From assembly GCF_003051085.1 (NCBI RefSeq), contig NZ_QAOM01000002.1, forward strand, positions 1-64,000: a DNA stretch of 64,000 bases, in the 5' to 3' direction. A program made the translations under genes and the position numbers. Shown here piece by piece: positions 55,975 through 64,000 of this stretch (position 1 is the stretch's first letter; each line of letters begins with the position of its first letter). Below the pieces are notes generated by a model. The model did no database searches and had not been told where the DNA came from. It worked only from the letters and a program-made list of their open reading frames with translations. Origin of the DNA: Trichococcus patagoniensis (GTDB taxonomy: Bacteria > Bacillota > Bacilli > Lactobacillales > Aerococcaceae).

Positions 55975-57421
55975 AAGTAAAAAAAAATCCCTTAAGCTGA
56001 ATATGGGATTGAATGCAATTAAAGGATTAATGAGTATCATTTTTCCTTTGATTTCATTTCCCTATATTTCTAGAGTGATTGGGGTAGAAAATATAGGTAG
56101 ATTTAACTTTTCTAATTCAATTATTAGTTATTTTGTTTTGTTTGCTGGTCTTGGGATTTCTACCTATGCGATTCGTGAGGGAGCCAGATTTCGTGAGAGC
56201 AAAGGTGAATTTCAAAAGTTTGCGAATGAAATGTTTTCGATCAATATCGTGTCGACTGTTTTGTCATACGCACTATTGATTGTATTATTTATTGCTATAC
56301 CAAGATTTCAGGGTTATAAAAGTTTACTAATTATTTTATCCTTGCAAGTGATATTTAAAGCAATCGGTATTGAGTGGATATATTCAATCTATGAAGATTA
56401 TGCGTATATTACTGTAAGGAGTATATTATTTCAAATACTTTCTCTAATACTTATGTTTTTACTCGTTCATAGTGAAAATGATTTAAATATATACGCAGCA
56501 ATAACAGTTTTCTCAAGTGTAGGTTCTAATGTGTTAAATTTTTTTTATGCGAAGCGTTATTGTGAGGTTAGGTGGACAAATAAGATACGTTGGCGTAAAC
56601 ATATAAAGCCAATAATGGTATTGTTTGCAATGTCTGCTACAGTTGCGATATATGTAATTTCTGATACTACGATACTTGGACTAATATCCGGAGACTACAG
56701 TGTGGGTGTATATTCAGTATCAACTAAGGTATATGGCATTATTAAGACAGTCTTGGCTTCAGTGCTGGTTGTATCAATTCCGCATCTATCTTCATTATTG
56801 GGAAATAATGATATGAGCGAATTCAATTATGTTGCGACTGATATTTATCAAACACTTTTAACACTTCTTCTGCCTACTGCGACTGGAATAATTATCCTGC
56901 GGAAACAAATTGTCCTGCTTATTTCTGATAGTACATACATTGCTGCAACAACATCTTTGGCATTACTAAGTATAGCTTTAATTTTTTGTTTAGGTGCATG
57001 GTTTTGGGGGCAATGTATTCTGGTCCCAATGAAAAAAGAAAATATTGTTTTCAAAGCTACTTTTACCAGTGCAGTACTAAATATTGTATTAAACTTCATA
57101 CTGATTCCTAAATGGACAGAAAATGCAGCAGCATTTACAACTGTTCTAGCTGAGGGACTCGCATTCCTTTGGTGTATGTCTGAAGGGAAAAAGTATGTAC
57201 ACCTAAAAGATATAGGGAAGACTACGTTAAAAGTTATAATCGGTTGCTCTGCCATTGTGCTGATTTCATTATTATTGAAGCCATTAAATCAAAGTTCAAT
57301 TCTTTATACAATCTTAACAGTTGGAGTTTCCATTATTGCATACTTTTTAATTGAAATTAAATTAAATAATGCTGCAATGAATATAATTATGATAGGTGCT
57401 ATGAAAAAAATTGGGAAATAA
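55967..57421 (+). CDS. Wzx-type flippase (polysaccharide transporter family)
   Basis: A 484-residue membrane protein of the MOP superfamily with about 12-14 hydrophobic segments. The opening LNMGLNAIKGLMSIIFPLISFPYISRVIGVENIGRFNFSNSIISYF is typical of the polysaccharide synthesis (PST) branch. It flips undecaprenyl-linked repeat units to the outer face for the polymerase at 48716. It overlaps the upstream gene by 8 bases. Bases 57422-57660 hold no gene. It is the last gene of the AT-rich section. Confidence 0.92.
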   Translation: MTESKKKSLKLNMGLNAIKGLMSIIFPLISFPYISRVIGVENIGRFNFSNSIISYFVLFAGLGISTYAIREGARFRESKGEFQKFANEMFSINIVSTVLSYALLIVLFIAIPRFQGYKSLLIILSLQVIFKAIGIEWIYSIYEDYAYITVRSILFQILSLILMFLLVHSENDLNIYAAITVFSSVGSNVLNFFYAKRYCEVRWTNKIRWRKHIKPIMVLFAMSATVAIYVISDTTILGLISGDYSVGVYSVSTKVYGIIKTVLASVLVVSIPHLSSLLGNNDMSEFNYVATDIYQTLLTLLLPTATGIIILRKQIVLLISDSTYIAATTSLALLSIALIFCLGAWFWGQCILVPMKKENIVFKATFTSAVLNIVLNFILIPKWTENAAAFTTVLAEGLAFLWCMSEGKKYVHLKDIGKTTLKVIIGCSAIVLISLLLKPLNQSSILYTILTVGVSIIAYFLIEIKLNNAAMNIIMIGAMKKIGK

Positions 57422-57660
57422 ACGTAGTAATTGGGAATATACTTTGATACATCAATTCTAATTTAAATAGGGTATTGGTCCAGTTTAGCAAAATGGTGTT
57501 GCTTAGATATAATATTCAATCAATTGAAATAAGCGTATCACTTTAAAAATGGTTCTGATTGTATATGTTGTTTTTATAGTGTCTTATTTTAATACGCACC
57601 AAAACATTAAGAAGAAAAGTTGTAGAATTTTTTGATATTTAAAATTATAATAAATAAAAT

Positions 57661-58680
57661 TTATTTTATAATTCCTTTCCATTTTTTTCGATATTCCGAA
57701 GCAGTTATTCCTTCGAATTTACGAAAAACTTTATTAAAATAACTATTATCTTCAATCCCACAAAATTGTCCAATTTCGTCAATTTTCATATTTGTAAATC
57801 TTAGAAGTTCCTTAGCATATGTAATCCGTTTAGCAATGATGTAATTTGCTATCGTGATTCCATGTGCTTTTTTAAATTCTCTGGACATATGATATTTACT
57901 GATGAAGAATTCATCGGCAATTATATCAAGGGGAATTTTTTTTTTGAAATTTTCGTCAAGAAAATCTTTTATCTGTTGAATTTTATCAGCTATCTTATCT
58001 GCAGTATTTTCTTGCTGATCAGTATTATCTGTAAGGATTCTCGTGACCAGAGTGTTCAGAAGCTGGGAGATCAGTAGTTCTGAATGAGTGCTTTTGTTAT
58101 TTGCTAACATCAGCAGGTTCTCTAGAATGGCAGAAAACTCTGGTTTTTCTTCTGATTGGAATGCTACGGAGCCGGTTTTGTTGGAAAAGTAGAGATAATA
58201 CTGATCCATAAGAATACTATTGAAATGTACCCACATCAATTCCCACGGATCACTGTCTGTGCTTTCATGAGAGTAAGGCTTCTTACAGTCAATGAATAGG
58301 CAATCTTCAGATTTTAATTTATAAGTTTTTCCCTTGTAAGTAAACGTACCGCTTCCTGATACCACAATGATGAACAAGAATGAGTCCAGAGCTTCACGCT
58401 TGCTGGTATGGGATTTCAGACTTTTTAATTTTCCAATCTCCTGAATGTAGAACAAGGTTCCTTTCGCAAAAGCACTTGGGGTTGAAATGATACGGTAAGA
58501 GTCGGTCAATTCTGAAGGCGCATAATTTTCGAAAAAATGCTGTTTACTAGGTAAAGAACCGCTATCTATTTTTTGAAAATGATCGGATGATTTTGTAGCA
58601 TTTTGAATATCCATAAGATTGTCATTTGTTTTCAAAATAAGTTCACCTTTTTCTGGCAAGATAATACCATCGGATAGCAA
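57661..58680 (-). CDS. AraC-family transcriptional regulator
   Basis: Up to 339 residues. A cupin-like sensory domain (FLFIIVVSGSGTFTYKGKTYKLKSEDCLFIDCKKPYSHES, about 97-140) and a C-terminal double helix-turn-helix (about 240-335: IPLDIIADEFFISKYHMSREFKKAHGITIANYI, IDEIGQFCGIEDNSYFNKVFRKFEGITASEYRK). The start is uncertain: TTG 58680 opens the frame, while an internal TTG at residue 16 follows AAAGGTGA at good spacing. AraC members of this build usually sense sugars. It is divergent from the GDP-fucose genes, so it may control them (inference). Confidence 0.88.
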   Translation of the reverse strand: MLSDGIILPEKGELILKTNDNLMDIQNATKSSDHFQKIDSGSLPSKQHFFENYAPSELTDSYRIISTPSAFAKGTLFYIQEIGKLKSLKSHTSKREALDSFLFIIVVSGSGTFTYKGKTYKLKSEDCLFIDCKKPYSHESTDSDPWELMWVHFNSILMDQYYLYFSNKTGSVAFQSEEKPEFSAILENLLMLANNKSTHSELLISQLLNTLVTRILTDNTDQQENTADKIADKIQQIKDFLDENFKKKIPLDIIADEFFISKYHMSREFKKAHGITIANYIIAKRITYAKELLRFTNMKIDEIGQFCGIEDNSYFNKVFRKFEGITASEYRKKWKGIIK

Positions 58681-58736
58681 CTTTATCCATGGCGGTTAAC
58701 ATAAAGTTATATTATAATGATAAAGTATTTATATTT

Positions 58737-58764
58737 TTGATTTTGGATTGCATATGCATATAAT
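58737..58764 (+). promoter_or_regulatory. Promoter of the GDP-fucose module
   Basis: TTGATT (58737-58742) and TATAAT (58759-58764) are 16 bases apart, about 70 bases before the gmd start. The AraC regulator gene starts divergently about 60 bases upstream. Confidence 0.65.
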
Positions 58765-58836
58765 ACCATTTATTGAGGTGTTGTAGGGTTCTTATGCAAA
58801 TATTATTTGAGTTATTATCATACTGAGGAGGCTATT

Positions 58837-59904
58837 ATGAGTAAAGTTGCATTGATTACGGGTATTACAGGGCAGGATGGGTCTTATCTTGCGGAGTTGT
58901 TGTTGGAAAAAGGGTATGAGGTGCACGGTATCATTCGTCGTCACAGCACGATTGCTACGGACCGCATCGATCATTTGGTGGAGGATGCAAGCCTGAAGGA
59001 CCGATTCTTCCTGCATTTCGGAGATTTGACCGATTCTTCCAACTTGGCTATGTTGATCATGAAGATCAAACCAGAAGAAGTCTACAACTTGGGTGCACAA
59101 TCGCACGTTGCGGTGTCTTTTGAAGTGCCTGAATACACTGCTGAAGCTACTGGTGTGGGTACGATCCGTATATTGGAAGCGATCCGTCAAAGCGGATTGG
59201 ATATCCGTTTTTACCAAGCATCGACTTCAGAGTTGTTTGGCGGACTGCCTGATACGGCTCCGCAAAGCGAAAGAACACCTTTCTATCCTAAGAGCCCTTA
59301 TGGAGCAGCTAAACTTTACTCCTACTGGATAACTGTGAACTACCGTGAGTCTTACAACATGTATGCATGTAACGGGATTTTATTCAACCACGAATCACCA
59401 AGACGTGGCGAGATTTTCGTAACGCGTAAGATCACGATGGCAGTTGCCAGCATCATGGCCGGCAAACAAGAAACATTGGCTTTGGGTAACATGGACGCGA
59501 AACGCGACTGGGGCTTTGCTGGAGACTATATCGAAGGTATGTGGCGGATGCTGCAACAGGAAGAGCCACGTGATTATGTTTTGGCTACGAATGAGACGCA
59601 TACAGTCCGCGAATTCGTGGAATTGTCCTTCGCTGAAGTCGGTATCGAGATCGAATGGAAAGGCAGCGGCGAAGATGAAAAAGGCTACGACAAGAAAACC
59701 GGCCGTCTTTTGGTGGAAGTGGATTCAAGATACTTCCGTCCTGCCGAAGTTGAACTGCTTTGGGGTGACGCTACGAAAGCCGAGACTGAACTTGGTTGGG
59801 AGCGTAAAGTCAGCTTCCGCAAACTGGTCGAAATGATGGTCGACGAAGACATGAAGACGATCGCCGGTATGTCATCCGAGGAATACAAGACTATTCAAGT
59901 TTAA
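58837..59904 (+). CDS. gmd: GDP-mannose 4,6-dehydratase
   Basis: A 355-residue short-chain dehydrogenase-type enzyme making GDP-4-keto-6-deoxy-mannose. NADP fold [31 protein letters not shown], active-site TSELFGG region and the YxxxK pair in [19 protein letters not shown], and [14 protein letters not shown] 58837 follows GAGGAGG; an upstream ATG at 58807 lacks a ribosome site. First gene of the GDP-fucose group gmd-fcl-pmm-manC. GC content returns to the flanking level here, unlike the AT-rich transferase section. Confidence 0.96.
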   Translation: MSKVALITGITGQDGSYLAELLLEKGYEVHGIIRRHSTIATDRIDHLVEDASLKDRFFLHFGDLTDSSNLAMLIMKIKPEEVYNLGAQSHVAVSFEVPEYTAEATGVGTIRILEAIRQSGLDIRFYQASTSELFGGLPDTAPQSERTPFYPKSPYGAAKLYSYWITVNYRESYNMYACNGILFNHESPRRGEIFVTRKITMAVASIMAGKQETLALGNMDAKRDWGFAGDYIEGMWRMLQQEEPRDYVLATNETHTVREFVELSFAEVGIEIEWKGSGEDEKGYDKKTGRLLVEVDSRYFRPAEVELLWGDATKAETELGWERKVSFRKLVEMMVDEDMKTIAGMSSEEYKTIQV

Positions 59905-59979
59905 TGTTAGAGACTATATAGAAACTGAAAAACCTGTGGTTTTTCAAAATACATGATTGTTGAGGAGCGCGTTCATTCG

Positions 59980-60921
59980 ATGGAAAAAAATGCAAAAATC
60001 TATGTAGCTGGTCATCGCGGTATGGTTGGCTCTGCTATTTTACGTAAATTGGAAGCTGAAGGATACACGAATATCATCACCCGCACGTCCAGCAAGTTGA
60101 ACCTAATCAGACAAGCGGACGTTGAAGCATTCTTCCAAGAAGAAAAACCGGAATATGTAATCGTGGCAGCTGCGAAAGTCGGCGGCATCATGGCGAACAA
60201 CACGTACCCAGCTGACTTCATGTATGACAACATGATGATCGAAATGAACGTCATCAAAAATGCCTACGAAAACCAAGTCAAAAAATTATTGCTGCTGGGA
60301 TCTTCCTGCATCTACCCGCGTATGGCTGAACAACCGATCCGCGAAGACAGCCTTTTGACTGGAGCATTGGAACAAACCAATGAAGCGTATGCTTTAGCCA
60401 AGATTTCCGGCCTGAAATACTGTGAATATTTGAACCGTCAGCATGGTACAGGTTACATCAGCGCGATGCCTACGAACTTATACGGTCCAAACGACAATTA
60501 CCATCCGCAAAACTCGCACGTATTGCCGGCTTTGATCAGAAGATTCCATGAAGCGAAGGAACAACGCGTTCCTGAAGTGGTAGTATGGGGTACCGGAACT
60601 GTGCTGAGAGAATTCCTTTACGTGGACGACTTGGCTGATGCTTGCTTGTTCCTGATGGAAAAATATTCAGGCAACGAAACTGTGAACATCGGTACTGGCA
60701 AAGACTTGTCTATCGGTGACTTGGCGAGCCTTGTGAAAAAAGTAGTCGGCTATGAAGGCGAAATCGTCTACGATGCGACAAAACCGGACGGCACACCGCG
60801 TAAATTATTGGATGTGTCCAAACTGGCCGGCTTGGGCTGGTCCTATTCAACCGAGCTGGAAGAGGGCATCACGATGGCCTACCAGGATTTTTTGAACAGC
60901 GAGTATAGAGCGGAAAGATAA
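59980..60921 (+). CDS. fcl: GDP-L-fucose synthase
   Basis: A 313-residue epimerase-reductase that turns GDP-4-keto-6-deoxy-mannose into GDP-L-fucose. Signatures: [18 protein letters not shown] (NADP fold), [34 protein letters not shown] with the catalytic Ser/Cys and [16 protein letters not shown] with Tyr and Lys, then [33 protein letters not shown] 59980 is favoured by GAGGAG upstream; ATG 59953 would add nine residues. It acts on the product of the gene before it. Confidence 0.96.
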   Translation: MEKNAKIYVAGHRGMVGSAILRKLEAEGYTNIITRTSSKLNLIRQADVEAFFQEEKPEYVIVAAAKVGGIMANNTYPADFMYDNMMIEMNVIKNAYENQVKKLLLLGSSCIYPRMAEQPIREDSLLTGALEQTNEAYALAKISGLKYCEYLNRQHGTGYISAMPTNLYGPNDNYHPQNSHVLPALIRRFHEAKEQRVPEVVVWGTGTVLREFLYVDDLADACLFLMEKYSGNETVNIGTGKDLSIGDLASLVKKVVGYEGEIVYDATKPDGTPRKLLDVSKLAGLGWSYSTELEEGITMAYQDFLNSEYRAER

Positions 60922-60954
60922 GCATCAGAATAAACTTTAGTGAGTGGGTGGAGT

Positions 60955-62580
60955 ATGTACAAGGAAAGAGTTGCAGAATGGTTGGCATTCGATGAGGATA
61001 CAAAAACGGAATTGTTGGCTATTTCTGATGAGAAGGAACTGGAAGATCGTTTTTACAAAAACGTGTCATTCGGTACTGGTGGTTTGAGAGGCTTGATGGG
61101 AGCCGGAACGAACCGTATGAACAGCTATACGGTCAAAAAAGCTTCTATGGGTTTGGCGAACTATGTGCTTTCCCATTCGGCCGGGGAAGCCAGCATCGCC
61201 ATCGCTTACGATACGCGCAATCATTCGCAACAATTTGCGGAAGATGCAGCTGCTGTATTCAGTTCGATGGGCATCAAGGCTTATCTCTTTGATGTTACCA
61301 TACCGACGCCGGTCCTATCGTTTGCGGTAAGGCACTTAGGATGTGATGCAGGAATCGTCCTTACAGCCAGCCATAATCCGAAGGAATACAACGGCTATAA
61401 AGTCTACGACAATCAAGGCGGGCAGTTGACACCGGATGCCGCACGGGAAGTGACGAGCTTTATCGAATCTATTGAGAATTTTGACTCCGTTAAGGAGTTG
61501 ACCGGAAATCCAGACTTGATTGAGATGATCGGTGAAGCGGTTTTGGACGTCTTCATTACGGAAATCAGGAAACAGTCGATTCATCAAGGGCATTTGCATG
61601 TCGTCTACACGCCATTGCATGGTGCCGGGAATATCCCGGTAAGGCGCGCCTTGGAAGGCTTCAAAGTATCGATCGTAAAAGAGCAGGAATTGCCTGATGG
61701 TAATTTCAGCACAGTCCGTTCGCCGAATCCGGAAGACCGCAAGGCGTTGGAGCTGGCGATTGCACAGGCAAAACAAGAAGATGCCGATATCGTAATCGGA
61801 ACCGACCCGGACTGCGACCGCATCGGCGTGGGCGTGAAACATGAGGGTCAGTACAGACTATTGACAGGCAATCAGATCGGCGCTTTATTGGCGGATTTCG
61901 TCATCGCCCATACGGAAGTGACGGAAGATTCGACGCTGATCAAAACGATCGTCACCAATGACTTCGGCGCAAAAATCGCCAGCGGGAAGGGTCTTAAGAT
62001 CATTGAAACCCTGACAGGCTTCAAATACATCGGCGAGAAGATCAATGAATTCGAAACTTCTGACGATTTGACGAACGAATTCGTGCTGGGCTACGAGGAA
62101 AGCTACGGCTACCTGGTAGGCACCCACGCAAGGGATAAGGACGCTGTTGTTTCGGCTTTGCTGATCTGCGAAATGGCCGCCTATTACAAGGCGAAGGGCC
62201 TGACTTTATTCGACAAGCTGGAACAGTTGTACGGCGAACACGGTTATTATCTGGACGCCTTGGATTCCGTCACCTTGACGGGTGTCGAAGGGGCTGCGCG
62301 AATCAAGGAAATGATGGAAGAAGTCCGGGAATCCGATGCAGATTTCTTCGCAAATGTGGATGAAGTGCGGGATTATGCGACCGGCATCGCTGATCTTCCG
62401 AAAGAAAACGTGATCAAGTTCATGTTGAAGGACGAATCATGGGTGGCCATCCGTCCATCCGGAACCGAGCCTAAAATAAAATTCTATTATTCCGTGCGGG
62501 CCGATGACGAACAATTGGCGCAGGAAAAACTGCAAGTCATCAAAACGCAGATCCAACAAAATTTGGACATCGCACTATAA
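60955..62580 (+). CDS. Phosphomannomutase/phosphoglucomutase
   Basis: A 541-residue alpha-D-phosphohexomutase. Active-site serine loop TASHNPKEYNGYKVY, metal-binding DPDCDRIGVG, sugar-binding GYEESYGYLVG and phosphate-binding RPSGTEPKIKFY, in the usual order. Length suits the Firmicute PgmA/ManB type. ATG 60955 has GGGTGGAG very close; a GTG at 60940 is an alternative. Placed between fcl and the GDP-mannose pyrophosphorylase gene, it most likely makes mannose-1-phosphate here, possibly also glucose-1-phosphate for UDP-glucose. Confidence 0.93.
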   Translation: MYKERVAEWLAFDEDTKTELLAISDEKELEDRFYKNVSFGTGGLRGLMGAGTNRMNSYTVKKASMGLANYVLSHSAGEASIAIAYDTRNHSQQFAEDAAAVFSSMGIKAYLFDVTIPTPVLSFAVRHLGCDAGIVLTASHNPKEYNGYKVYDNQGGQLTPDAAREVTSFIESIENFDSVKELTGNPDLIEMIGEAVLDVFITEIRKQSIHQGHLHVVYTPLHGAGNIPVRRALEGFKVSIVKEQELPDGNFSTVRSPNPEDRKALELAIAQAKQEDADIVIGTDPDCDRIGVGVKHEGQYRLLTGNQIGALLADFVIAHTEVTEDSTLIKTIVTNDFGAKIASGKGLKIIETLTGFKYIGEKINEFETSDDLTNEFVLGYEESYGYLVGTHARDKDAVVSALLICEMAAYYKAKGLTLFDKLEQLYGEHGYYLDALDSVTLTGVEGAARIKEMMEEVRESDADFFANVDEVRDYATGIADLPKENVIKFMLKDESWVAIRPSGTEPKIKFYYSVRADDEQLAQEKLQVIKTQIQQNLDIAL

Positions 62581-62605
62581 ATTTGGAAAAAGGAGGGGAA
62601 AGCAG

Positions 62606-63934
62606 ATGAAAATTATTTTACTATCAGGTGGATCCGGCAAACGTTTATGGCCGTTGTCCAATGACATCCGCTCCAAGCAATTCTTGAAGCTGTTGAAGAA
62701 CGAAGACGGTGAATCGGAATCGATGGTGCAGCGCGTGTACAGACAGATCCGTGATACAGGAATCGAAGCCGATTTGGTCATCGCAACCGGCAAAAACCAG
62801 GAAGACTCGATTTTGAGCCATCTGGGCGATCTGATCGATATCGTGCTGGAGCCTGAGCGCCGCGATACCTTCCCGGCGATTGCGCTTGCCTCTTCTTACG
62901 TATTCTTCGAGAAAAACATGGACAGGGATGAAGCCATCGTTGTTCTGCCGGTCGATCCGTATGCAGAGATCGAGTATTTCGAGACGATCAAAAGCCTGCA
63001 GGAATTGGTCGAGAGCGACAAAGCCAAAATCGGCTTGATGGGCATCAAACCGACTTACCCATCCGCCAAGTACGGTTATATTTTGACGGAAAACGGGACC
63101 GGAGCAGTCAAAGGTTTCCAGGAAAAACCGTCCGAAACGTTGGCTGAAAAGTTGATCACGGACGGCGCGATGTGGAACGGCGGCGTGTTCGCCTTCAAGG
63201 CAGGCTATATCATGGATATCTTGGCATCCTACATCTCCTTCGAGAGCTTCGAGGATGTCCGCGAACAGTACTCGGTGCTGCCAAAAATCAGCTTCGACTA
63301 TGAAGTCATCGAAAACGAAAATTCCATTTCGATGGTGGAATACACCGGCATCTGGAAAGATTTGGGTACGTGGAACACATTGACCGAAGTCATGGATAGC
63401 CATATAGTCGGAAATGTCGTCATGTCCGACAGCTGCAACAACAGCCATGTCATCAATGAACTAGATATCCCGATAACGGTATTGGGTGCCAAAGACATGG
63501 TCATCGCAGCGAGTCCGGATGGCATCCTGATTTCGGATAAGCACGAAAGTTCTTACCTGAAGGAATACGTCGACGGCTTGTCTAAGCGACCAATGTATGA
63601 AGAGTCTGGCTGGGGAGAGGCGAAGGTCCTGGATTACAATGACAATGAAGACGGCACTTCGACCTTGACGAAGAGCATCTTCATCAAAGCCGGCGAATGC
63701 CTGCAGTACCAACAGCATGCCGTCAGGGACGAAATTTGGACCATCATCGATGGCATCGGCGATGTCGTGATCGATGGACACGTCCGCAATGTCCGTCGCG
63801 GGGACGTAGCCTACATCACCAAAGGCCAGAAACACTCCATCCGCGCTGTCACAAATATGCGCCTTATCGAAGTCGAGATTGGAAGCGAAATTGTTGAGGA
63901 AGATGTAAAGGATCTGGAATGGGCTTGGAAATAG
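62606..63934 (+). CDS. manC: Mannose-1-phosphate guanylyltransferase
   Basis: A 442-residue enzyme making GDP-mannose. Nucleotidyl transferase domain with LSGGSGKRLWPLSNDIRSKQFL (signature GGxGxRLWPLS), RRDTFPAIALA, LPVDPYAE, FQEKPS and WNGGVFAF; then a hexapeptide-like linker and a C-terminal cupin (about 350-430: LTKSIFIKAGECLQYQQHAVRDEIWTIIDG...RRGDVAYITKGQKHSIRA) as in type II PMI/GMP proteins. ATG 62606 follows AGGAGGGG. It feeds gmd and closes the pathway; a terminator follows. Confidence 0.95.
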   Translation: MKIILLSGGSGKRLWPLSNDIRSKQFLKLLKNEDGESESMVQRVYRQIRDTGIEADLVIATGKNQEDSILSHLGDLIDIVLEPERRDTFPAIALASSYVFFEKNMDRDEAIVVLPVDPYAEIEYFETIKSLQELVESDKAKIGLMGIKPTYPSAKYGYILTENGTGAVKGFQEKPSETLAEKLITDGAMWNGGVFAFKAGYIMDILASYISFESFEDVREQYSVLPKISFDYEVIENENSISMVEYTGIWKDLGTWNTLTEVMDSHIVGNVVMSDSCNNSHVINELDIPITVLGAKDMVIAASPDGILISDKHESSYLKEYVDGLSKRPMYEESGWGEAKVLDYNDNEDGTSTLTKSIFIKAGECLQYQQHAVRDEIWTIIDGIGDVVIDGHVRNVRRGDVAYITKGQKHSIRAVTNMRLIEVEIGSEIVEEDVKDLEWAWK

Positions 63935-63949
63935 AGAGATAGATATGAC

Positions 63950-63996
63950 GAGAAGATCACTGTCCTAAGAGGGAAGTGGTCTTCTGTTTTATTTTG
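63950..63996 (+). terminator. Terminator of the GDP-fucose operon
   Basis: AGAAGATCACT (63951-63961) pairs with AGTGGTCTTCT (63975-63985) except one G-T wobble, followed by GTTTTATTTTG. It marks the end of the exopolysaccharide locus in this window. Confidence 0.85.
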
Positions 63997-64000
63997 CGTT

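Overview
The window looks like chromosome from a low-to-mid-GC Gram-positive of the Lactobacillales, most likely a Carnobacteriaceae member such as Trichococcus. This is an inference from protein style: CoA-disulfide reductase fused to rhodanese, TusA and DsrE-like domains, class D sortase with an LPNTA adhesin, Feo genes with Rex, and zinc-independent S14 and L33. No rRNA or tRNA gene was recognised.

Layout. 0.2-1.7 kb: an unrecognised coiled-coil protein and a flavodoxin (minus strand). 1.8-4.7 kb: GC-rich hairpin repeats (family A) on both sides of a NERD-domain nuclease-like gene. 4.8-7.3 kb: the four-domain CoA-disulfide reductase, followed by an array of exact 104-bp units. 8.6-16.2 kb: class D sortase and a 2268-residue LPNTA adhesin with 12 SpaA/CnaB-type repeats. 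16.3-20.4 kb: a second NERD gene between two arrays of 104-bp units (family B). 20.4-25.5 kb: zinc homeostasis (COG0523 GTPase and Fur-family regulator, divergent from rpsN, rpmG and a zinc ABC transporter). 25.6-29.0 kb: feoA, feoB, a Cys-rich small protein and rex behind a Fur box. 29.1-31.5 kb: the largest 104-bp array, 24 units. 31.7-34.3 kb: two Fic/Doc toxin-antitoxin pairs around a broken copy of the reductase 3' end. 34.6-40.7 kb: a frameshifted oxidoreductase, UV endonuclease, two unrelated ATPases and a YhcH-type protein. 41.8-63.9 kb: an exopolysaccharide locus with two sugar transferases, UDP-glucose dehydrogenase, glycosyltransferases, polymerase, flippase and a GDP-fucose supply module. 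Its AT-rich middle carries decayed IS630 and IS1634 transposases.

The strongest unexplained signal is the link between repeats and nuclease-like genes. Two paralogous NERD proteins, with predicted catalytic residues at identical positions (E42, D74, E87, K89), each sit between arrays of a different repeat family. The 104-bp units keep their length almost perfectly while their sequence drifts. Multi-unit blocks recur in distant arrays. Three arrays are each preceded by a full or broken copy of the same gene 3' end and terminator. I propose, as inference, a repeat-and-nuclease system comparable in logic to REP elements and their RAYT proteins.

The exopolysaccharide genes form a coherent pathway. 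PMM/PGM and ManC make GDP-mannose; Gmd and Fcl turn it into GDP-L-fucose; Ugd supplies UDP-glucuronate. Sugar transferases start the lipid-linked repeat unit, glycosyltransferases extend it, Wzx flips it and a Wzy-like protein polymerises it. No chain-length kinase genes are seen, so the locus is either incomplete here or has regulators elsewhere.
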